A DNA stretch of 64,000 nt from Aggregicoccus sp. 17bor-14. Lineage in GTDB: Bacteria; Myxococcota; Myxococcia; Myxococcales; Myxococcaceae. Of the stretch, positions 48,909 through 60,137 are shown one piece after another. The notes under the pieces were generated by a model. The model saw nothing but the letters and a program-made list of their open reading frames with translations. It was not told the DNA's origin and did not search any database. Position numbers and translations under genes: made by a program. The stretch's first letter is position 1. The number at the start of each line of letters is the position of its first letter. The DNA lies in the NCBI RefSeq assembly GCF_009659535.1, contig NZ_VJZZ01000004.1, positions 248,001 through 312,000 of the forward strand, given 5' to 3'.

Positions 48909-50174
48909 ATGTCGCGCGAACGAAATCCCCGCTCGAAGGGCTCCCGGCCCTCTCAAAAGGCCGGCCCGGGCAAGGGCGGCAAGCCGGGCCCGCGCCCCGC
49001 CCCGGCGCCCTCCGGCGAGCGCCGCCCCGCCTCCCGGGCGCAGCGCGCGGCGAGCGCCGCCTCGGCCCGCAAGGGCTACCACGCAGCGCCCGCTCCGGGC
49101 GCAGGCCCCTCGGCGGCGCGCCCGCCCCCGGTGCCGCCGCGGGTGCGCGCCCCTCCCCTCCCCCGCGAGCCACTGCTGCCGCGCGCCGGGCGCTTCCTCT
49201 GGACCTGCCGCGCGGGCTTCGAGGCGCACCTCTTCGAGGAGCTCGCCTGGGCGGGCGCCGCCCCGCGCCTCGTGGCGGAGGCCCTGGTGGAGAGCGATGT
49301 ACGGGCGGGGCTGCTGCCAGCCTTTGCCCGGCAGGGGCTGCGGGTGCTGGAGGCCTTCGCTCCGTCGGCGCCCGAGGCGGCGCCCGCGCTGCTCGCCGGG
49401 CGCCTGCTCGGCGCCGTGGGCAAGGCGCCCTTCGCGCTGCAGGCCTTCACCCCGGACACCGCGGCGGCGAACCCCCTCGCCTCCGAGGCGGAGGCGCTGC
49501 GCGACGCGGTCGCGGCCGCGCTGCCGGAGGGCCGGGTGCTGGCCGAGCCCGAGCGCGCGCGCGATGCGGGCGGGCTCCTGGTCTCGCTGGTGCTCGCGCC
49601 CGGGCTGCTCGCGGTGGGCAGCGCGCCCGCGCGCGAGGCGCTGAGCCTCGCGCCCGGCGGCCGCCAGCGCATGCGCCGCGAGGCGGATGCGCCGAGCCGC
49701 GCCGCGATGAAGCTGGAGGAGGCGCTGCACGCGCTGCCCCTGGAGCCGGCGCGCGGAGACGTGTGCGTGGACCTGGGCGCGGCGCCGGGCGGCTGGACGC
49801 AGCGGCTGGTGGCGCGCGGCGCGCGCGTCATCGCCGTGGACCCGGCGAAGCTCCTGCCCGAGCTCGCGCGCAACCCGCGCGTGCGCCACGAGCAGGCGAG
49901 CGCCTTCAGCTACGAGCCCGAGGAGCCGGTGGACTGGCTCTTCTGCGACATGGCCTGGCGCCCGCTCGAGGTCGCGCAGCTGCTGGCCAAGTGGGGGCGG
50001 CGCGGCTGGGCGGACCAGCTCGTCGCGAACATCAAGCTGCCCATGGACGACAAGAACCCGGTCCTCGTCCGCGTGCGCCACACGCTGGAGCAGGACGGCG
50101 GCTGGCAGGGCCTGCGCGTGCGCCAGCTCTACCACGACCGCGACGAGGTCACCGTCACCGCGCGCCGGCGCTGA
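48909..50174 (+). CDS. rlmM: RlmM-like 23S rRNA 2'-O-methyltransferase
   Basis: Predicted to methylate the ribose of C2498 in 23S rRNA. The 421-residue protein has a basic, disordered Ala/Pro N-terminal region of about 90 residues, a THUMP-like middle (FLWTCRAGFEAHLFEELAWA onward) and an FtsJ-like domain. SRAAMKLEEALHALP has the catalytic Lys; CVDLGAAPGGWTQRLVARGA is the SAM loop; WLFCDMAWRPLEVAQ has the Asp; LVANIKLPMDDK has the second Lys and RQLYHDRDEVTVTARR the Glu. ATG 48909 chosen over TTG 48903. The basic tail could help rRNA binding. The following gene is 16 bases downstream. Confidence 0.9.
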   Translation: MSRERNPRSKGSRPSQKAGPGKGGKPGPRPAPAPSGERRPASRAQRAASAASARKGYHAAPAPGAGPSAARPPPVPPRVRAPPLPREPLLPRAGRFLWTCRAGFEAHLFEELAWAGAAPRLVAEALVESDVRAGLLPAFARQGLRVLEAFAPSAPEAAPALLAGRLLGAVGKAPFALQAFTPDTAAANPLASEAEALRDAVAAALPEGRVLAEPERARDAGGLLVSLVLAPGLLAVGSAPAREALSLAPGGRQRMRREADAPSRAAMKLEEALHALPLEPARGDVCVDLGAAPGGWTQRLVARGARVIAVDPAKLLPELARNPRVRHEQASAFSYEPEEPVDWLFCDMAWRPLEVAQLLAKWGRRGWADQLVANIKLPMDDKNPVLVRVRHTLEQDGGWQGLRVRQLYHDRDEVTVTARRR

Positions 50175-50190
50175 AGGCCCTTCCCCTCCC

Positions 50191-50886
50191 ATGCCCTACC
50201 CACTCGACGACGCCACCGCGAACCGCCTCGTGAACCTCTTTCCCCGCGTGCTGCAGCGCGAGCGCGAGCCCGTGCAGGCGGCGCTCACCCTGCTGCTCGA
50301 GGCCGAGGAGGCGCGCCGCGGCGCGCCCGACGCCACGGGCGCCCTGGGCGCGCTCGCGCTGCTGCAGGGCACGGTGCTGAAGGAGGAGTACGACCTCTCC
50401 ACCCACGCCCACCACGACGCCTGGCGCGTGGACGCGCTGGTGGCGGACGTGCGCGGCCTCATCCACGTGAACGCGCGGCACGGCTTCGCGGCAGGAGATG
50501 CGCTGCTGCGCGGGGTGGTGGGCGCGCTGAAGGGCGCCTTCCCCGGCGCGCGCGTGGTGCGCCTGCACGGCGACTGCTTCGCCGCGCTGCTCGTGCCCAG
50601 CTCCGGGCTGCAGCTCGATGAAGGCGCTGGCAACGGTTCAGCGGCGCGGGCCGAGGCAGCACTCACGGAGGCGGCGCGCGCGGCGCTGCCCGCAGGCGCG
50701 GAGCTCCCCGGCTTCACGCTCGCGCAGCTCTCGCTCGCCGTGCGCTCGCCCTCCCACTGGCAGGTGCTGGGGCCGCTGGTGTGGGCCGAGCTCGAGCGCG
50801 CCTTCGCGCTCGCGCGCATGGGCGGGGAGCGCGGGGTGCAGCGGCGCACGCTGGAGCTCGCGGGCGCGGTGCCCCTCACGCCCTGA
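50191..50886 (+). CDS. Degenerate GGDEF-like protein
   Basis: A 231-residue protein whose middle follows the GGDEF layout: ADVRGLIHVNARHGFAAGDA corresponds to the usual F-D-D-H-F-K-x-I-N segment, then LLRGVVGALKGAFPGARVVR and the active-site strand RLHGDCFAALLV in place of GGDEF. The signature is lost (HGDCF), so it is unlikely to make c-di-GMP. No I-site is visible. No membrane segment. It lies 16 bases after the rRNA methyltransferase and is probably cotranscribed. The gap 50887-51077 that follows holds no gene. Confidence 0.7.
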   Translation: MPYPLDDATANRLVNLFPRVLQREREPVQAALTLLLEAEEARRGAPDATGALGALALLQGTVLKEEYDLSTHAHHDAWRVDALVADVRGLIHVNARHGFAAGDALLRGVVGALKGAFPGARVVRLHGDCFAALLVPSSGLQLDEGAGNGSAARAEAALTEAARAALPAGAELPGFTLAQLSLAVRSPSHWQVLGPLVWAELERAFALARMGGERGVQRRTLELAGAVPLTP

Positions 50887-51077
50887 GGGGCCCGGTGGGC
50901 GCACCACCCCTGGGCCCGCGCGCCGCGATGGCGCCCGCCCCCTGGGCGGACGCGCAAGCGGGCTGCGGCAGAAGCTGCCCTGCTGCGCAGGCCCCCCCGG
51001 AAAGCGCGCGGCCCGCGCAGGGGTCCGCGAAGGGACTCCCGGGCGGGCCGTGGGGCGCCGTCGCGCTGCGTTCCTCG

Positions 51078-51995
51078 CTACTCCTCGAGGATGAACTTGC
51101 GCGGGTTCTGCGGGATGCCGTTCACGCGCACCTCGTAGTGCAGGTGCGGGCCGGTGGAGCGGCCGGTGTTGCCCACGTTGGCGATGGGGGTGCCGCGCTT
51201 CACGCGGTCGCCCGCCTTCACGTTGATCTTCGCCAGGTGGCCGTAGCGCGTCTTGATGCCATAGCCGTGGTCGATGACGATCACGTTGCCGTAGCCGCCC
51301 TCGAGCCCCGCGAACACCACGGTGCCGTCCGAGGGCGAGAAGACCTCCTTGCCCTGCGGCGCCGCGATGTCGAGGCCGCCGTGCATCACCCGGTCCGCGG
51401 TGTACGGGTCCAGGCGCTGGCCGAAGTCGCTCGTCACCCAGCCGCGCGCCGGCCAGATGGACGGGGTGGAGGCGAGCAGCGACTTCTGGTCCTGGAAGTA
51501 GGCCTGCAGCTCCTGCAGGCTCTGCTCCTGGCGGGTGGCCTCCGCCGAGAGCCGGTCCAGCCGCCCCACCAGCGCCTTGGGCGACTCGGTGGTGGTCAGC
51601 TGGGTGAACTGGGTCTCCGCCGCGGGGGCGGTGGTGCCGGGGGCCGCCTCGGTGGGGCCCATGGCGAGGTTGCGCTGCGGGTCGTTGAGCAGGGTGACCG
51701 CGCGCAGCTTCTGGTCGAAGCGCTCCACGCGGTCGAGCGTGGAGCCGATGTGCTCGATGCGCTCGCGCACCGTCTTGAGCTGGCTGCGCAGGGTGAGGTT
51801 CTCCTCGCGCAGGATGCGGTTCTCGGCGGCGTCCTGCGCCACGGAGAAGTAGTGGACGCTGGCCCCCAGGCCCAGCCCAGCCAGGAGCATGACGCCCATG
51901 CCCACCTGGACCAGGAAGGACTTCTGGATCCGGTAGCGCTTCACCGGAGAGTCGTGATCCGGAACCAGAATCACGGTGTAGGACTTGTTCGCCAC
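51078..51995 (-). CDS. M23-family (LytM) peptidase, membrane-anchored
   Basis: A 305-residue envelope protein. A basic N-terminus and one membrane helix (about 28-50, LVQVGMGVMLLAGLGLGASV), a coiled-coil (about 58-110 and 140-175), then the M23 domain. Zinc ligands His205 and Asp209 are in HGGLDIAA, His284/286 in TGPHLHYEVRVNG. All catalytic residues are present, so it may cut peptidoglycan cross-links or regulate amidases. It is transcribed towards the GGDEF-like gene and away from the Pph1-like gene. Confidence 0.92.
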   Translation of the reverse strand: MANKSYTVILVPDHDSPVKRYRIQKSFLVQVGMGVMLLAGLGLGASVHYFSVAQDAAENRILREENLTLRSQLKTVRERIEHIGSTLDRVERFDQKLRAVTLLNDPQRNLAMGPTEAAPGTTAPAAETQFTQLTTTESPKALVGRLDRLSAEATRQEQSLQELQAYFQDQKSLLASTPSIWPARGWVTSDFGQRLDPYTADRVMHGGLDIAAPQGKEVFSPSDGTVVFAGLEGGYGNVIVIDHGYGIKTRYGHLAKINVKAGDRVKRGTPIANVGNTGRSTGPHLHYEVRVNGIPQNPRKFILEE

Positions 51996-52306
51996 TGACG
52001 GCTCCTCCTCAGACCACTGCCGACTCTTCGACTCGCAAGGCCCCAGAACCTAAGGCCCGCCCGCTCGCCCGACACCTCCCCCACCCACCAGGCGACCCGT
52101 ACGACCGTCAGCCAACCGCCGCTTGGCAGAGCCTCGGCAGGGGGGTCGGGAGCTTTCCCCGAGGCTTGAACAGTGTCAAGGTAAACAATCCCCGTACCTG
52201 TGTGAAACTAATGGGGACTCAAACGATGTGGGGACCGGTGGGGAATGAACGGTGACCCTGGCCAGGAGGAGGACCCGCGGCGGCAGGCCGCGGCCACCGG
52301 GCCCGG
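51996..52306. other. Gene-free gap with an AT-richer promoter-like island
   Basis: No gene. Bases about 52165-52235 are clearly richer in A and T than the surroundings. On the minus strand TTGACA (52179-52174) is followed 17 bases later by AAAGCT (52156-52151), a good -35 with a poor -10, and would serve the M23 peptidase gene. Confidence 0.4.
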
Positions 52307-53068
52307 CTAGGCGCGCGTCTGCACCACGATGGCGGTGATGTTGTCGTCGCCGCCGCGCTCGTTGGCGAGGTCGATGAGGGCCTGGGAGGCCTCCTCGAGC
52401 GAGCGCGCCTGGCGCACGGTCTCGAGCAGCTCGCGGTCCTCGACCATGTTGGCGAGCCCGTCCGAGCAGAGGACGAAGGTGTCGCCCGGCTCGGCGACCA
52501 GCCCCATCACGTCCACCAGCACCTCCTCCTCGAAGCCGACGGAGCGGGTGATGATGTTCTTGTAGCGCGAGTGCTTCGCCTCCTCGGGGGTGATCATCCC
52601 GGCCTTGATCTGCTCGTTGACCAGGGAGTGATCCTCGGAGATCTGCTGGATGAGGTCTCCGCGGATGAGGTAGGCGCGGCTGTCCCCCACGTGGGCGAAG
52701 AAGGCGAAGTCGTCGTGCACCACGAGCGAGATGACGGTGGTGCCCATGCCCGCCAGCCGGGGGTCCTCCTGGGCGGCGGCGAAGATGGCGCGGCAGGCGG
52801 CCTCCACCGAGGCGCGCAGGGCCTCGGGGATGGCGGAGTCCTGCAGGTTCGCGGTGGTGACGAAGGGGTTGTCGCGGGAGTCGCGCGCGCGGCGCAGCTC
52901 CTTGTCGATGGTCTCCACCGCGATGCGGCTCGCGGTGCCGCCGCCGGCGTGGCCGCCCATGCCGTCGGCCACGACGTACAGGTGCAGCTCGTCATCGACG
53001 AGGAAGCTGTCCTCGTTGTGGTTCCGCTTGCGGCCGACATCGGTGAGGCCGGCGGAAACGACTGTCAT
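52307..53068 (-). CDS. PP2C-family protein phosphatase (Pph1/Stp-like)
   Basis: A 253-residue Ser/Thr phosphatase using two metal ions. [64 protein letters not shown] and [13 protein letters not shown] are the PP2C motifs in order, with all metal-binding Asp residues. It would reverse Ser/Thr kinase signals, which are abundant in myxobacteria; Pph1 of Myxococcus xanthus is a related protein. ATG 53068 fits the family start; the upstream codons are Pro/Ala-rich and likely not translated. Confidence 0.95.
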   Translation of the reverse strand: MTVVSAGLTDVGRKRNHNEDSFLVDDELHLYVVADGMGGHAGGGTASRIAVETIDKELRRARDSRDNPFVTTANLQDSAIPEALRASVEAACRAIFAAAQEDPRLAGMGTTVISLVVHDDFAFFAHVGDSRAYLIRGDLIQQISEDHSLVNEQIKAGMITPEEAKHSRYKNIITRSVGFEEEVLVDVMGLVAEPGDTFVLCSDGLANMVEDRELLETVRQARSLEEASQALIDLANERGGDDNITAIVVQTRA

Positions 53069-53194
53069 GCGGTGGGCCGCGGCGTGCCCTGCGGGTGTCG
53101 ACACGCCCCGGATGCTAGGCGAGGCCCCGGGCCGGGGCAAGGCGGCGACCACAGTGCTACAGCCCTGTCTGTCGCCGCCGGTGCAGCCGCGCGC

Positions 53195-54982
53195 CTAGGC
53201 GGAGCGCCGGAGGCGGCGCCGCTCGCCGCCCCCCTCCCCTGCCGGCACGGGCGCAGGCCCCGCCCCCGGAGCGCCGCGCTTCGCGGGCGCCGGCGCGGCG
53301 GCGGGCCGGGCGCGCTGCTGCTGGGCGGCGCGCACCAGGGCCTCCGCGGCCCCGAGCGCCTCGCGCGTCACCTCCACGCCGGAGAGCATGCGCGCGAGCT
53401 CCTGCGTGCGCTCGGCGCCCGCGGCGAGCGGGACCACCTCGGACACGGTGCGCTCGCCGCGCAGGTCCTTGCGGATGAGCAGGTGCGCGTCCGCGTAGGC
53501 GGCCACCTGCGGCAGGTGCGTGATGCAGAGCACCTGGCGGTGCCCGCTCACGTCGCGGATCATCCGCCCCACCACGTCCGCGATCGCGCCGCTCACGCCG
53601 CTGTCCGCCTCGTCCAGCACGTAGGAGCCGCAGCCGTCGCTGCCGGCGAGCGCGCGCTTGAGCGCGAGCAGCAGGCGGCTGGCCTCGCCTCCGGAGGCCA
53701 CCTTGGCCAGCGGGCGCGAGGGCTCGCCGGGGTTCGCGCTGAAGAAGAACTCCACCTCGTCCAGGCCCTCGGGGCGCAGCGTCTCCGTGGGCGTGACGCG
53801 CACCTCGAAGGCGGCCTTGCCCAGCGCGAGCTGCGAGAGCCCCTCGCGCACGCCGGCCGCGAAGTCCCGGGCGCAGGCGCTGCGCGCCTTGGAGAGGGCC
53901 GTGCCGCTCGCGCGCGCGCGGGCCTCGGCCTTGCGCCGCTCGGCCTCGAGCTCCTCGAGGATCTCCTGCCGGTTGTCCAGCGTGGCGAGCTCCGCCTCCA
54001 GCTCGCCGCGGCGCGCGAGCACCGCCTCGAGCGGCGCCGCGTGCTTGCGGCACAGGCGCTTGATCGCATCCAGGCGCTCGTCCACCTCGGCGAGGCGCTC
54101 GGGGTCGCCGTCCAGCGCCCCCACGTAGCGCCCGAGCCCGCGCCCCGCCTCCTCCAGCTCCGCGAGCGCGCCGCCGAGACTCTGCGCGAGCGGGGCGAGC
54201 GAGGCGTCCAGCTTCAACGCCTCCTGCACGAGCGAGAGGCTCTTGCCCACCACCTCCACCGCGTTGCCGTCCTCGCCCCCGCACAGCAGCGCCTCGGCCT
54301 CGGCCGCCTGGCGCCGCAGCTTCTCCGCCCCGGCGAGCCGCTTGCGCTCGGCGTCCAGCGCCAGGTCCTCGCCCGGCTGGGGGTCCACCCGCACGATCTC
54401 CTCGAGCTGGAAGCGCAGGAACTCGGCGCGCTGGCGCACCTTGGTCTCGTCTCCGCCGAGCGCCTCCATGCGCCCCTGCACGTCGCGCAGGGCCGCGTAG
54501 TCGCCGTAGTAGGCCGTGAGCGCGGCCGAGAGGTCGCCGTAGCGGTCCAGAAGCGCGCGGTGCAGCGCGGCGTCGAAGAGGCTCACGTGCTCGTGCTGCC
54601 CGGCGATGTCCACCGCGCCGCGCATGAGGCGCGCGAGCACGCCCACCGTGACGAGCGCGCCGTTCACGTACGCCTTGCCGCGCCCCGTGCGCCCCACCAC
54701 CCGGCGCACCGAGAGCTCCTCGCCCAGGTCCGGCAGCCCCAGCTCCTCGAGGCGCGCGCCGAGCACGGGGGTGCGCAGGAACACGCCCTCCACCGAGGCC
54801 TCGTCGCAGCCCGCGCGCACGCAGTCCGCATCCGCGCGACCGCCGAGCAAGAGCCCCAGCGAGTCCACCAGGATGCTCTTGCCCGCCCCGGTCTCGCCCG
54901 TGAGCACGGTCAGCCCCGTACCGAAGCCGACCTCCACCTCCTCGATGACCGCCACATTCGAGATGCGCAAGCCCGTGAGCAC
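53195..54982 (-). CDS. recN: DNA repair protein RecN
   Basis: SMC-like ATPase that acts on double-strand breaks. The 595-residue protein has [20 protein letters not shown], Walker [18 protein letters not shown], a coiled-coil middle, then signature [18 protein letters not shown] and Walker [16 protein letters not shown]. The last 45 residues are a Pro/Ala/Arg-rich tail not usual in RecN. GTG 54982 is chosen because a GGAGGGAAG site lies just upstream and it begins the conserved domain. A LexA-type motif lies upstream. Confidence 0.95.
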   Translation of the reverse strand: MLTGLRISNVAVIEEVEVGFGTGLTVLTGETGAGKSILVDSLGLLLGGRADADCVRAGCDEASVEGVFLRTPVLGARLEELGLPDLGEELSVRRVVGRTGRGKAYVNGALVTVGVLARLMRGAVDIAGQHEHVSLFDAALHRALLDRYGDLSAALTAYYGDYAALRDVQGRMEALGGDETKVRQRAEFLRFQLEEIVRVDPQPGEDLALDAERKRLAGAEKLRRQAAEAEALLCGGEDGNAVEVVGKSLSLVQEALKLDASLAPLAQSLGGALAELEEAGRGLGRYVGALDGDPERLAEVDERLDAIKRLCRKHAAPLEAVLARRGELEAELATLDNRQEILEELEAERRKAEARARASGTALSKARSACARDFAAGVREGLSQLALGKAAFEVRVTPTETLRPEGLDEVEFFFSANPGEPSRPLAKVASGGEASRLLLALKRALAGSDGCGSYVLDEADSGVSGAIADVVGRMIRDVSGHRQVLCITHLPQVAAYADAHLLIRKDLRGERTVSEVVPLAAGAERTQELARMLSGVEVTREALGAAEALVRAAQQQRARPAAAPAPAKRGAPGAGPAPVPAGEGGGERRRLRRSA

Positions 54983-55018
54983 GCCGCTTCCCTCCGTCTG
55001 GCCGCAGTGGGCCTGGAT

Positions 55019-55061
55019 ACTGAACACCCTACCAGTGGCCCCTGACACTGCACAAGCGTTC
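55019..55061 (-). promoter_or_regulatory. Candidate SOS operators upstream of recN
   Basis: On the minus strand CT-N8-GTTCAG (55035-55020) resembles the LexA motif reported for M. xanthus (CT...GTTCAG). Beside it GAAC-GCTT-GTGC (55061-55050) differs by one base from the GAAC-N4-GTTC box. Both lie 38-79 bases before the recN start. Confidence 0.35.
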
Positions 55062-55164
55062 ACCCGGGAGCTCGGACGAGGGCTCGCAGGGCAAGGGGGC
55101 TCGAGCGCAGGAGGCGCGCAGGGGAACGGCGGAGGGGGGCGGAGTTCTTCCGCCCCGATGAGGG

Positions 55165-58100
55165 CTACTCGGGGAGGAACAGGTCCGCGACGTCCTGCTC
55201 GCTCAGCAGCTTGCCGAAGTCCGCGTCCGCGCTGAGCACGCCGGCGGCGAGGTCCTTCTTGCGCTTCTGCAGGGTGAGGATCTTCTCCTCCACCGTGCCG
55301 CGGGTGATGAGCTTGTAGCTGATGACGGCGCGCGTCTGCCCGATGCGGTGGGTGCGGTCGGTGGCCTGGTCCTCGACGGCCGGGTTCCACCACGGATCGT
55401 AGTGGATGACGTAGTCGGCCGCGGTGAGGTTGAGGCCGGTGCCGCCCGCCTTGAGGCTGATGAAGAAGAGCGGCGGGCCGTCCCCGCGGTTGAACTCGTC
55501 CACCTTGCCCATGCGGTCCTTGGTGCGGCCGTCCAGGTACAGGTAGCGCGTGCCCTTCTTGTCCGCCTCGGTCTTCAGCAGCTCGAGCATCTCGGTGAAC
55601 TGGCTGAAGACGAGCGCGCGGTGCCCTTCAGCGATGAGGTCCGTGACGAGCCCGCCGAAGCGGTCCAGCTTCGCGCTGGAGGGCAGGAGCGTTCCGGGCG
55701 GCATCTTGAGCAGGCGCGGGTCGCAGCACACCTGGCGCAGCCGCATCAGCGCCGCGAGGATGCTCACGCGGCTGCGCTTGAAGCCGACCTTCTCGATGCT
55801 CTCGCTCACCTTGCGGCGGCTCTCCTCGAGCACCTCGCGGTAGAGCGCCGCCTGGCCGGGCTCCATCTCGCAGTAGGCCACGGTCTCGGTCTTGGGCGGC
55901 AGGTCCTTGGCCACCTCGGTCTTGAGCCGGCGCAGGATGAAGGGCTGGATGCGGCGGCGCAGCCGGTCGCGCACGAGCGGATCGTTGGCCACCTGGATGG
56001 GCTGCTCGTAGCGGTCGCTGAAGCCCTCGGCGCTGCCGAGGAAGCCCGGCATGAGGAAGTCGAAGAGGCTCCAGAGCTCCGAGAGCCGGTTCTCCAGCGG
56101 CGTGCCGGTGAGCGCGAGCCGCATGTCACAGGGCAGGCTCTTGCACGCCTGCGCGGTGGCGCTGTCCGCGTTCTTGATGTTCTGCGCCTCGTCGAGAATC
56201 ACGTAGCGGAAGCCCACCCCGCTCAGCTCCTCGAGGTCGCGGCGCACGAGCGCGTAGCTGGTGAGCACCAGGTCCATGCCCTTGAGGTCCTCGGCGCGCT
56301 CGCGCCGGTCCTGCCCGTGCCACACCATGGTCTTGAGGCCCGGCGTGAACTTCTCCGCCTCGCGCTCCCAGTTGGCGAGCACGCTGGTGGGGGCGACCAC
56401 GAGGCTGGGCTTGCGCCCCTCGTCGTTCGCCACCTTCTGCAGCATGGAGAGGGCCTGGATGGTCTTTCCCAGACCCATGTCGTCCGCGAGGATGCCGGAC
56501 AGGCCGTGGCGGTGCAGGAACCACAGCCACGCGAGGCCCGACTCCTGGTAGTGGCGCAGGGTCGCCTGCAGGCCCTCGGGCACGGCCACCTTGGGCACGC
56601 CCTGGGTGTCGCGCAGCTCGAGCATCGCCTGGCGCGCCTTGGTCTCCACCTCGGTGAACTCGCCCAGGTCGACGAGCAGGTCCAGCGCCACCGCCTGGTG
56701 CAGGGGCAGGCGCGTGGTCTTGCGACCGGGCAGCGCGCCGGCCTCCTCGAGCAGGTCCGCGGCGCGCTTGAGCTCGGCGACGTCGGCCTCCGCGAAGGAG
56801 CCGTCCTTGAGCGGGACGAACTTGCGGCCCGAGTCCAGCCACATGCGCACCGCGCCCAGGTCCACCTGCTGGTCGTCGGTGACGAACTCCGCGTCCAGCT
56901 CGAACCAGCTCACCCCGCTCATGCCCACGCGGATGCGGGGCTTGAGCTTGGGGCGCAGCCGCACCTTGGGCGCCTGCACGCCGTAGCGCTCCCACTCCTC
57001 GGGGAGCGAGGCGAGCCCGCGCGCCCAGAACTCCACCGCGGCGTCGCCCGTGGCCTCGAAGGCCTGGGCGGGCGCATCGAAGCGGAAGCCCATCTCCACG
57101 AGGCGCTTGCCGGCCGCGCGCTCCTGCTCCTCGCGGCGGCGGTAGAGCTTGCGGCTCTCGCCGCCCACGCCGCTCGCGTAGCCGAGGTGCGTGGCGGTGG
57201 GGCTCACCGACACGGTGGCCTGGCCGTAGCGCGCGGCGAGCTGCGCGCGCACCTTCTCGGGGTTGCCCTCGAGCGTGAGCACGAAGCGCGGCTCCACCGA
57301 CTCGTCCACGTCGATGTTGTCCGCCTTGAGGCTCATCCGGAAGCGCGGCAGGTGCGCGGCGAAGAAGGTGAGCACGCGGTCGAGCTGGCCCGCGGGGAAG
57401 GCCATGTTCGGCTCGAGCAGCCACTTGCGCAGCAGGCGCGGCGGGAAGTCCGGCTCCACCGCGTGCAGGTTCTGCCCGGCGAGCACGAAAGTGCGCCGGC
57501 CCGCGAGCAGGATGACGTCCTTCATCGCCTGGGCGCTGCCGTCGGGGAAGAGCAGCTCGATGCGCGCGAGCGCGCCGTCGGGGCGCGACTCGAGGCGGAT
57601 CTGCGGGCGCGCCGCCTGCTCCATGAAGACCAGCGGCGTACCGCGGTAGATGACGCGGCGCTGGCGCAGCAGGTCCAGCACGTCCACCAGGTCCTCGTCC
57701 GAGAGCACGATGCGCGAGTCGTAGCGGTGCTCGTGCTTCGCGAGCACGAGGAACACGCGCTCGTCCGCGGGCGCGATGCGGGTGCCCGCCTGCAGCACGC
57801 GCTTCACGTGCACCGGGCCCTTGGCCTGCGCGTCCTGGCGCCGCACGTCCACCACCCAGTGGCGGCCCACCGCGCCCGCGCCGGACGGCGTGAGGCGGTA
57901 GAGGAACTCGTAGTCCGGCAGCGAGGAGAGCCCCAGCCAGCTCTCGAGCTTCGCGAGCGCCGGCAGCGTGACGGCCTCGGCGGCCGGGGGCAGGTCCACC
58001 ATCGGGTCGTCGTTGCTCGCCTCCTCGGGCGCGTCGTCGCTCGGAGCGGGCTCGGCCACGCGGGCCACCGGCTGGGGCCGCGCCGCGGCGCCCGGGATGC

Positions 58101-58464
58101 GGAAGCGCGCCGCGTAGATGAGCGCCATGGCCACCACGTGCTTGCAGTGCGGCCCGTACGCGTTCCACGAGGCGCAGGTGCACTTGGAGGTAGCGCGGCC
58201 GTTGGCCACCTCGAGCGAGGACTCGTAGCGCTCGCCGTTGGAGCCGGCGACGAGGGCGCGGATGGTCGAGCCCTCGCGCTGCAGCGCGCTCACGCGGCGG
58301 CTCTCCGCGTACTCGCGGCCCTTCTTGAAGGTGGTGGGCTGGACCTCGGCCTTGAGGGCGCGCAGCCACTGGCCGTCCTGCGCACTGAGGGGTTCTCGGC
58401 TGTCAGCAATCGAAGACACGCGTCGTAGCTCGCCCGGCGAAAAGGGAATCTCTGCGCATAACAC
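55165..58464 (-). CDS. SNF2-family helicase with N-terminal SWIM zinc finger
   Basis: A 1,099-residue double-stranded DNA translocase. SWIM finger: Cys95, Cys97, Cys107, His109 in [17 protein letters not shown] long middle domain of about 500 residues follows (SNF2_assoc-type). Helicase motif [15 protein letters not shown] is near residue 660, motif [13 protein letters not shown] near 758, and the C-terminal helicase half has [33 protein letters not shown]. Such bacterial SWIM-SNF2 proteins are thought to act in transcription or repair, but the substrate is unknown. GTG 58464 is not a firm start; GTG 58419 is also possible. Confidence 0.92.
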   Translation of the reverse strand: MLCAEIPFSPGELRRVSSIADSREPLSAQDGQWLRALKAEVQPTTFKKGREYAESRRVSALQREGSTIRALVAGSNGERYESSLEVANGRATSKCTCASWNAYGPHCKHVVAMALIYAARFRIPGAAARPQPVARVAEPAPSDDAPEEASNDDPMVDLPPAAEAVTLPALAKLESWLGLSSLPDYEFLYRLTPSGAGAVGRHWVVDVRRQDAQAKGPVHVKRVLQAGTRIAPADERVFLVLAKHEHRYDSRIVLSDEDLVDVLDLLRQRRVIYRGTPLVFMEQAARPQIRLESRPDGALARIELLFPDGSAQAMKDVILLAGRRTFVLAGQNLHAVEPDFPPRLLRKWLLEPNMAFPAGQLDRVLTFFAAHLPRFRMSLKADNIDVDESVEPRFVLTLEGNPEKVRAQLAARYGQATVSVSPTATHLGYASGVGGESRKLYRRREEQERAAGKRLVEMGFRFDAPAQAFEATGDAAVEFWARGLASLPEEWERYGVQAPKVRLRPKLKPRIRVGMSGVSWFELDAEFVTDDQQVDLGAVRMWLDSGRKFVPLKDGSFAEADVAELKRAADLLEEAGALPGRKTTRLPLHQAVALDLLVDLGEFTEVETKARQAMLELRDTQGVPKVAVPEGLQATLRHYQESGLAWLWFLHRHGLSGILADDMGLGKTIQALSMLQKVANDEGRKPSLVVAPTSVLANWEREAEKFTPGLKTMVWHGQDRRERAEDLKGMDLVLTSYALVRRDLEELSGVGFRYVILDEAQNIKNADSATAQACKSLPCDMRLALTGTPLENRLSELWSLFDFLMPGFLGSAEGFSDRYEQPIQVANDPLVRDRLRRRIQPFILRRLKTEVAKDLPPKTETVAYCEMEPGQAALYREVLEESRRKVSESIEKVGFKRSRVSILAALMRLRQVCCDPRLLKMPPGTLLPSSAKLDRFGGLVTDLIAEGHRALVFSQFTEMLELLKTEADKKGTRYLYLDGRTKDRMGKVDEFNRGDGPPLFFISLKAGGTGLNLTAADYVIHYDPWWNPAVEDQATDRTHRIGQTRAVISYKLITRGTVEEKILTLQKRKKDLAAGVLSADADFGKLLSEQDVADLFLPE

Positions 58465-58574
58465 ACGCCGCCCCCCTCTGGGCGAGGGGTTTGTGCCGCC
58501 CCCGGCCTGCCGCCCCGCAGCCGTCCACTCCTCGCCGGCCGCACAGCAGGCAGGTGTGCGAGCATGTCCGGCGC

Positions 58575-59576
58575 ATGACCTCCGCCTCCCCCCACTCCCC
58601 CAACTGGCCCCGCGTCTTCGTCACCCGGCAGCTGCCTGGCACCGCGCTCGCGCAGCTCGCGGCGCAGGTGGACCTGGAGGTGTGGCCCGGGCCCTTGCCG
58701 CCCCCTCACGGCCTCCTCTGCGAGCGCGCACGGGGGGCAGACGGCCTCATCACCCTGCTCACCGACCGCGTGGACGAGGCGCTGCTCGCGCAGGCGCCTT
58801 CCTTGCGCGCGGTGAGCAACGTGGCGGTGGGCTACGACAACATCGACGTGGCGGCCTGCACGCGCCGGCGCATCGCGGTGGGCAACACGCCGGGCGTGCT
58901 CACCGAGACGACGGCGGACTTCGCCTTCGCGCTGCTGCTCGCGCTCGCGCGCCGCGTGGCCGAGGCGGACCGCTTCGTGCGCGAGGGGAAGTGGAAGACG
59001 TGGGAGCCGGGGCTCTTGCTGGGGCCCGACGTGCACGGGGCCACGCTGGGGCTGGTGGGGCTGGGGGCCATCGGCGCGGCGGTGGCGCGGCGCGCGGCGG
59101 GCTTCGGGATGCGGGTGCTCTACGTGGGGCGCAGCGCGCAGCCGGAGCTCGAGCGGACACTCGCGCTCGAGCGCGTGGACAAGGCGCAGCTGCTCGCCCA
59201 GAGCGACATGGTGAGCCTGCACGTGCCGCTCACCCCGGAGACGCGCGGGTGGCTCTCCCGCGAGGACTTCGCGCGGATGAAGCCGGGCGCGCTGCTGGTG
59301 AACACCGCGCGCGGGCCCGTGGTGGATCAGGCGGCGCTCGTGGAGGCGCTCGCGAGCGGGAGGCTGGGCGGCGCGGCGCTGGACGTGACCGACCCCGAGC
59401 CCCTGCCGCAGGACAGCCCGCTCCTGCAGCTGCCCAACGTGCTGCTCGCGCCGCACATCGCGAGCGCGAGCCACGCGACGCGCGGCAAGATGGCCCAGAT
59501 GGCGGTGGACAACCTGCTCGCGGCGCTCTCGGGCCGCAGGCCTCCCCACTGCGTGAACCCGGAGCTCTACGCGTGA
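58575..59576 (+). CDS. D-2-hydroxyacid dehydrogenase (glyoxylate/hydroxypyruvate reductase type)
   Basis: A 333-residue NAD(P)H enzyme. [20 protein letters not shown] is the nucleotide-binding loop. The catalytic triad is Arg in [14 protein letters not shown], Glu in [14 protein letters not shown] and His in [37 protein letters not shown] matches the D-glycerate/glyoxylate reductase branch. Start at ATG 58575; the upstream open frame has no conservation. The stop overlaps the start of apt (GTGA), so the two genes are coupled. Confidence 0.93.
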   Translation: MTSASPHSPNWPRVFVTRQLPGTALAQLAAQVDLEVWPGPLPPPHGLLCERARGADGLITLLTDRVDEALLAQAPSLRAVSNVAVGYDNIDVAACTRRRIAVGNTPGVLTETTADFAFALLLALARRVAEADRFVREGKWKTWEPGLLLGPDVHGATLGLVGLGAIGAAVARRAAGFGMRVLYVGRSAQPELERTLALERVDKAQLLAQSDMVSLHVPLTPETRGWLSREDFARMKPGALLVNTARGPVVDQAALVEALASGRLGGAALDVTDPEPLPQDSPLLQLPNVLLAPHIASASHATRGKMAQMAVDNLLAALSGRRPPHCVNPELYA

Positions 59577-60106
59577 TCGATCCCCAGCTCGCCGCCGACC
59601 TCGCCGCCCGCCTGCGCGACGTGCCCGACTTCCCCAAGCCGGGCATCGTGTTCAAGGACATCACGCCGGTGCTCGCCGACCCGCGCCTCTTCGCCCGCGT
59701 GGTCACCGCGCTCTCCGCGCCCTTTCGCGGCGAGCACGTCACGAAGGTGGTGGGCATCGAGGCGCGCGGCTTCATGTTCGGCGCCCCCGTGGCGCTCGCG
59801 CTCGGCGCGGGCTTCGTGCCTGCGCGCAAGCCCGGCAAGCTCCCGTGGCGCAGCGTGCAGGAGCGCTACGCGCTCGAGTACGGCACGGACGGGCTCGAGC
59901 TGCACGAGGACGCGCTCGCGAAGGGCGAGCGCGTGCTGGTGGTGGACGACCTGCTCGCCACCGGCGGCACCGCGGGCGCGGTGGGGAAGCTCGTGGAGCG
60001 GCTGGGCGGCGAGCTGGTGGGCTACGGCTTCGTCGCCGAGCTGGGCTTCCTGCCAGGGCGCGCGCGGCTCGGCGGCGCGCGGGTGCAGGCGCTGATCACG
60101 CTGTGA
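59573..60106 (+). CDS. apt: Adenine phosphoribosyltransferase
   Basis: Makes AMP from adenine and PRPP (purine salvage). The 177-residue protein has [20 protein letters not shown] at the N-terminus, [20 protein letters not shown], the flexible loop region [19 protein letters not shown] and the PRPP motif [19 protein letters not shown] 59573 overlaps the preceding TGA. Standard size. The regulatory leader of the short ThrRS gene begins about 30 bases after its stop. Confidence 0.96.
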   Translation: MIDPQLAADLAARLRDVPDFPKPGIVFKDITPVLADPRLFARVVTALSAPFRGEHVTKVVGIEARGFMFGAPVALALGAGFVPARKPGKLPWRSVQERYALEYGTDGLELHEDALAKGERVLVVDDLLATGGTAGAVGKLVERLGGELVGYGFVAELGFLPGRARLGGARVQALITL

Positions 60107-60137
60107 CGCCGCCGCCCCGCTCCCGAAGGGGGGCAGG

